Assembly (NCBI GenBank): GCA_034509425.1
Contig: JAVTVJ010000787.1
Coordinates: forward strand, 124,001-188,000
From: Eopsaltria australis
Lineage: Eukaryota > Chordata > Aves > Passeriformes > Petroicidae
Length of the DNA stretch: 64,000 bases
Direction: 5' to 3'
Shown piece by piece: positions 35,101-41,100 of the stretch. Both the position numbers and the translations under genes were made by a program. Positions within the stretch are counted from its first letter, which is position 1. Each line of letters opens with the position of its first letter. Under the pieces are notes generated by a model that did not search any database, had not been told where the DNA came from, and saw only the letters and a list, made by a program, of their open reading frames with translations.

Positions 35101-38100
35101 TCGTGCCTTGGTTTTGCAACTTGCTGAGTTAAAAGGCCATCACTCCAAGAGGTTTCTCTTCTCCTTGATGCCAACCCCTTCCAGTTGCATCCATCTTTTT
35201 GACTCTCTCCCTCACCTTTACGCAGTGACTCCAGGGATGAAGATTTATATCGATCCCTTCACCTACGAAGATCCCAACGAGGCTGTCAGGGAATTTGCAA
35301 AAGAAATCGATATCTCTTGTGTCAAAATCGAGCAGGTGATTGGGGCAGGTAGGTGACCTGGCAATGGCTGGCCCTCAGCAGCACAGGCTCCTTCGTGGTG
35401 CCAGGATTTGGGGAGGATTTAATCTTACCTGTACTGGGAAAACTGTTGTCATTAAGGTCTTCCTTAGCCCCAGGCTGGATTAGAAGGGGAGTCCAGTGAG
35501 GGGAAGCAAGGCCATCGTTTCCCATGTGCACACAATGCCATGTGCAGTGCTTCTCACGGATGAGTGCAGCTGGAGGGGTGGAGGAGGGAGGGAACACGGA
35601 TCAGGGGTGGCTGCTCAGCTCAGGGGCCAGGCAGGACAGGCACAGCTGGGGCCAGGGGGTCCCTCGGGGGGCACAGCAGACAAACCCTACCTTGTGTTCA
35701 CAGGGGAGTTTGGTGAGGTGTGCAGTGGGCATCTCAAGCTTCCAGGCAAAAGAGAGATCTTTGTGGCCATCAAGACCCTCAAGTCTGGCTACACGGAGAA
35801 GCAGAGGCGGGACTTCCTGAGCGAGGCCAGCATCATGGGGCAGTTTGACCACCCCAACGTCATCCACCTGGAGGGGGTGGTCACCAAGAGCTCTCCAGTC
35901 ATGATCATCACTGAGTTCATGGAGAATGGCTCACTGGACTCCTTCCTGCGGGTAGGAGAGTGTGCAGCTCCGGGGGCTGTGCTGGCACAGAGGGGATTTG
36001 GGGGGGTGGTTCCCTGCCTGGCATCCCCTGCCTGGCATTCCCTGCCTGGCATCCCCTGCCTGGCATCCCCTGCAGCTGCTGCACAGTGCAGAGGTTTGTG
36101 TTTTGGGAACAGAGCACCAGGGCTGTCATCTCTTACGTGTCTGTCCACTCATCCTAGTGATGCCTTACGAAAGGCTGACCTGAAACAGAAGCTGGGCAGA
36201 GTTAAAAGAATAAAAGAAGTATTTATTAAAGCAAGGTACACTTTGGGCCATGCAGGAGCCTCACAGAGACTACACCCAAAATGGACACACCTAGCACATG
36301 CTTTTTGGACAGATTCACCTTCAGTCCATCTGATATCAGAAACCCATTGTACAGTGACAGCTTCAGGTCCTGAAGTCCCATCCCCAGTTTGTCCCCTTCT
36401 TCTCTCTGCTGCTGGCCATGGTTGTTTACATTTTGGGCTTTTGGAGAAACAGTTTGTCCTTGGAACTCCAGCTTAGAGAGAAATTGTTTTGTCTAAATGA
36501 CAGTAACAGAACACTAGCTGACAATTTATGGAGTCTGAGAGTCATACACTAGAGCAGTCCTGATGTAGAAAAATAAAAAGTTAAAACCTAAGGCATCACT
36601 AGCAAGAGGCTGTGCCCACCTGCCCACAGGTGCACATCCAGCCTGACCCATGGACACGGAGGGACAGCCTAACACAGCTTTAACCCAGCAGGACTCCACC
36701 TCCAGCTGCTCTGTCTAAATATTTCTAGCTCTGGGTTTGAAGTGGGTAACTGACCCTGTTGAAGGGAAGGTGGAATAGATTGTCCCTTCTGAGCTCTCCT
36801 GGGCAGGGTGGGTGCATTTTGGGGTGAGAGCAGCCGCCGTCGTGGTGCCCTTGAGGTGTGTGAGGTGAGCACCCCCTGTGAGCTCTGCACTCCCCACCCT
36901 CCCTATGGAAAGAGCCTCCTGGCTTTTTCCCAGCCACGAGGGGCTGTGAAGGCGCTCCTATCAGCTGTGTCCCTGTGTCCCTCAGCAAAACGACGGGCAG
37001 TTCACAGTGATCCAGCTGGTGGGGATGCTGCGGGGCATCGCCGCGGGCATGAAGTACCTGGCAGACATGAACTACGTGCACCGGGACCTGGCCGCCCGGA
37101 ACATCCTGGTCAACAGCAACCTGGTGTGCAAAGTGTCTGACTTCGGCCTCTCCCGCTTCCTGGAGGATGACACCTCCGACCCCACCTACACCAGTGCCCT
37201 GGTAATGCTGCTGTGCCAGCCAGGGGGTGAGGGAAGGGGTGGGAGAGGGAGAGGGAAGGGATGGGAGAGGGAGAGAGAAGGGTTGGGAGAGGGAAGGGAT
37301 GGGAGAGGGAAGGGATGGAGAGGGAAAGGGAAGGGATGGAGAGGGAAGGGATGGGAGAGGGAGAGGGAAGGGATGGGGAGGGAGAGGGAAGGGATGGGAG
37401 AGGAAGAGAGAAGGGTTGGGAGAGGGAAGGGATGGGAGAGGGAAGGGATGGGAGAGGGAGAGGGAAGGGATGGGAAAGGGAGAGGGTGAGACACACAAGA
37501 ATCAGGCAACGCTCAGCAGGTCAGTGCCTCCAAGGCCAGGCCAGAGAGAAGATGAGCCCCGCCTCTCTTTATTCTTTCATTTATATCTCTTTCCATAGAC
37601 AATCATGGGTTGGACAATGAGGTTACCACCTCTCCAATTCCATAGGTTAGGAACACAGTCCATCTGCTTTAGAAAAAGGAATGAAAAACAATCCCAAAAG
37701 TACAAAACAGTCTTTGGTTGGTTACATAAACATGGGCTATGTTTACACAAATCTATGAGAATTTTTACTGCAAAGTATAAACACAGCACACTGCAAAAAT
37801 CAAGGCAATGAGAGGGAAGGGATGGGAGAGGGAGAGGGAAGGAATGAGGAGGGAGAGGGAAGGAATGAGGAGGGAGAGGGAAGGGATGGGAGAGGGAGAG
37901 GGAAGGAATGAGGAGGGAGAGGGAAGGGATGGGAGAGGGAGAGGGAAGGAATGAGGAGGGGGAGGGAAGGGATGGGAGAGGGAGAGGGAAGGAATGAGGA
38001 GGGAGAGGGAAGGGATGGAGAGGGAGAGGGAAGGGATGGGAGAGGGAGAGGGGCTGCAGTAATTATGCAAGGGCATGGACTTCACCCAAGATGGAGAAGT

Positions 38101-41100
38101 GCAAAGACCTTTATTGTGCAGTGAAAATCCCTTAAATCCCAGCAAACAGGACAGAACCTCACACAAACAAGAAAGATGCACCCCTGAGTGTCCCCAATCC
38201 CCTGCAGCATTGCCCAGATGTTCCCTGTGATGGGAACAGGTGAACAATGCCCTGTAAGGTCACAAACCGCAATATTCTCACACAATTGCTCCAGAAGGTC
38301 ACAAACCCATCATTCTTTTCCCCAGCCCATCTCAGGTGAGCTGGATGTGTTTCCATGGTCACCTCCAGACCTAAGGAGAAGCTTATTCTGGGTCTTCCAG
38401 TCCTGCTTTTCTATGACCCCCATGGTGTAACCCTACAGGCAGATATTGGGGACACCTCTGTTTTTCAGTGGCTCCGGCTCTCCCTGTCACCACCCCCTGT
38501 TTTCATCCTGCAGGGTGGGAAGATCCCCATCCGATGGACGGCACCTGAGGCCATCCAGTACCGCAAGTTCACCTCGGCCAGCGACGTGTGGAGCTATGGG
38601 ATTGTCATGTGGGAGGTGATGTCCTACGGAGAGCGGCCCTACTGGGACATGACCAACCAGGATGTGAGTTCTTGGGACTGCAGGGGCACAAACACTGCAA
38701 CAGAGGGAGCATTGCAAGGCCACAGCCTGTCCCAGCCTGTGGCACGCCCAGAGCCTTCTCTGTTGTGGCAGATGTGTCCAAGGTCAGCAGCGATGGGAAT
38801 AATTTGGGGATTTATTCTGGTGCTGCTGTGGCAGGGATTGGGGATGGCACAGCACCCACTGCACAGGGTTAGGGGTGTTGGCAGGTGATGAGAAAGGAAA
38901 GGAGCAGGTGGGTGGAAAAGGAGATGAGAGCCCCTGGAGCAGACCTGCCTCTGCTGGGATCACAGACACTCCAGGAAAGTCTGTTACAAAGCCATAGAAT
39001 GGCTTGGCTTGGAAGAGAACTCTGAAGATCATGTCCTTCCAACCCCCTGGTGGTTTCTCCTGAAGCTCTTCCCTTCTGGTTTCTCCTGGAGCTCTTCCCT
39101 CTCTGGTTTCTCCTGCAGCTCTTCCCTCTCTGCTTTCTTCTGGAGCTCTTCCCTCCCTGGTTTCTCCTGGAGCTCTTCCCTCTCTGCTTTCTTCTGGAGC
39201 TCTTCCCTCTCTGGTTTCCCCTGGAGCTCTTCCCTCCCTGGTTTCTCCTGGAGCTCTTCCCTCCCTGGTTTCTCCTGGAGCTCTTCCCTCCCTGGTTTCC
39301 CCTGGAGCTCTTCCCTCTCTGGTTTCTCCTGCAGCTCTTCCCTCTCTGCTTTCTTCTGGAGCTCTTCCCTCTCTGGTTTCCCCTGGAGCTCTTCCCTCCC
39401 TGGTTTCTCCTGCAGCTCTTCCCTCCCTGGTTTCTCAGCAGCACCGATGGCTGTGCCGGGGCTGGCAGAGCCGTGCCTGTCCCCTGTCACCTCCCGCTGC
39501 GCCTCGCTGTCCCCAGCCCCTGCTCTCCCCCTTGCTGTGCCGCAGGGCACGATGCCCCAGAAGCTGTCACCACTTAAGCACAGCTGGTCCTGCTGTGGAG
39601 GAGCGTGGCAGATTTTGAGGGCAGATTACCCTCCTGACCCTGGGGTGTGAGCGCCTGGGGCGGCTGCTGGGAGGGGACACGGAGAGGGCTGGGATGTGGC
39701 TGCCTCTGGGACATGGCTGATGGCAGCAGGAACAGCTCAGCCTGGGTGGAGATGAGTGCCTGGTGCTCGTGTGGTGCTGGTGCCTCCCCTGGGGCACCCC
39801 TTGGGAGGATCCCTGAGCCGCACGAAGGATCAGTCACGTCAGTGACCCGCAGGATCCAAGAAAAGGCACATGATGAATTAAATGGGTTTTATCCCAGCTG
39901 TATTGATGCCTCTTTCTCCTCCTGCAGGTGATAAATGCCATCGAGCAGGACTATAGGCTGCCACCACCCATGGACTGCCCAAATGCCCTTCACCAGCTGA
40001 TGCTTGACTGTTGGCAGAAGGATCGAAACCACAGGCCCAAATTTGGGCAAATTGTCAACACCTTGGATAAAATGATCCGAAATCCAAACAGCCTGAAAGC
40101 CATGGCACCTCTCTCCTCTGGGTATGTGGCTCTGTGCTCCTCTTGTCTTTTGGCTCCTCTGAGCAGGTCTGGTGTCCTCTGGGTGCTGGTGGCACCATCC
40201 CTGCACCTCTCAGGAGCTACTTTAGAGCTTGGACCGTGTTTGATCCTTTATAGGGAGGGCATTAAAAGATCATAGAATCACAATTCAGGGTGGAAGAGAC
40301 CTTAAAGCCCATCTCATTCCACCCCCTGCCATGGGCAGGGACACCTTCCACTATCCCAGGCTGCTCCAAGCCCCTTCCAAGCTGGCCTTGGACACTTCCA
40401 GGCTTGGGGCATTCACAGAGCAGGGATCCAGATGTCAAGATCCCTCTCCTTGGGCAGCTCTGGTGAGCATGGGCAGCTCGTGGACAGTGCACTCTGCACA
40501 GAGAGGAGCACCTTGGTTTTGTGCACATGAGGCTGCTGGGCCAGTGGGATTGTTCTGGAAGCAGATAAAGCCCCATGAGGCAGTGTGGAGTTTCCCTGGG
40601 CTGCCTGGGTTGTGGGAAGCTCTGGTCCTGTGTGAGAATGAGCTTTCTCCCCATGCACAGCCAGGATTTAAAGCTGCGTCCCATCCTCTCTGATGCCTCC
40701 TGCACGAACTGATCCAAAAAGGCTTCCCTGATGCTCTCTCTGCACAGTCCTTCCCTTGGCAGAGCAGTGATTCCTGGGTGGAATGTGTGGAGCACCTTGA
40801 ACGATGCTGCTCCAGTACCTCCAGCTGCTGGGAGGTGCAGGAGCAGCTCTTGGTCTGTCACTGCCCCTTTCTGTGTTCCAGGATGAACCTCCCCCTCCTT
40901 GACCGCACAATCCCGGATTACACCAGCTTCAACACTGTGGATGAGTGGCTGGATGCCATCAAGATGAGCCAGTACAAGGAGAGCTTTGCCAGTGCTGGTT
41001 TCACCACCTTTGATGTAGTATCTCAGATGACTGTAGAGTAAGTGCCCAGGCTTTGAGTCACGAAGCACAAGGGAAAATTCCAGCAGTTTTACAGCGATTG

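Noticed and set aside
35952..36476. Continuation of the exon 11 frame into the intron
   Set aside because: The GTAGGA donor and exact join to exon 12 (FLR|QNDG) show the frame beyond 35,951 is intronic.
38054..38055. Target-site duplication for the 38,055-38,437 LTR-like element
   Set aside because: GGGC on the left and GGCA on the right do not match well enough to claim one.
38869..39550. Minus-strand coiled-coil-like frame with REELQEKP repeats
   Set aside because: Explained fully by the 27-bp minisatellite; sequence outside the array shows no protein family.
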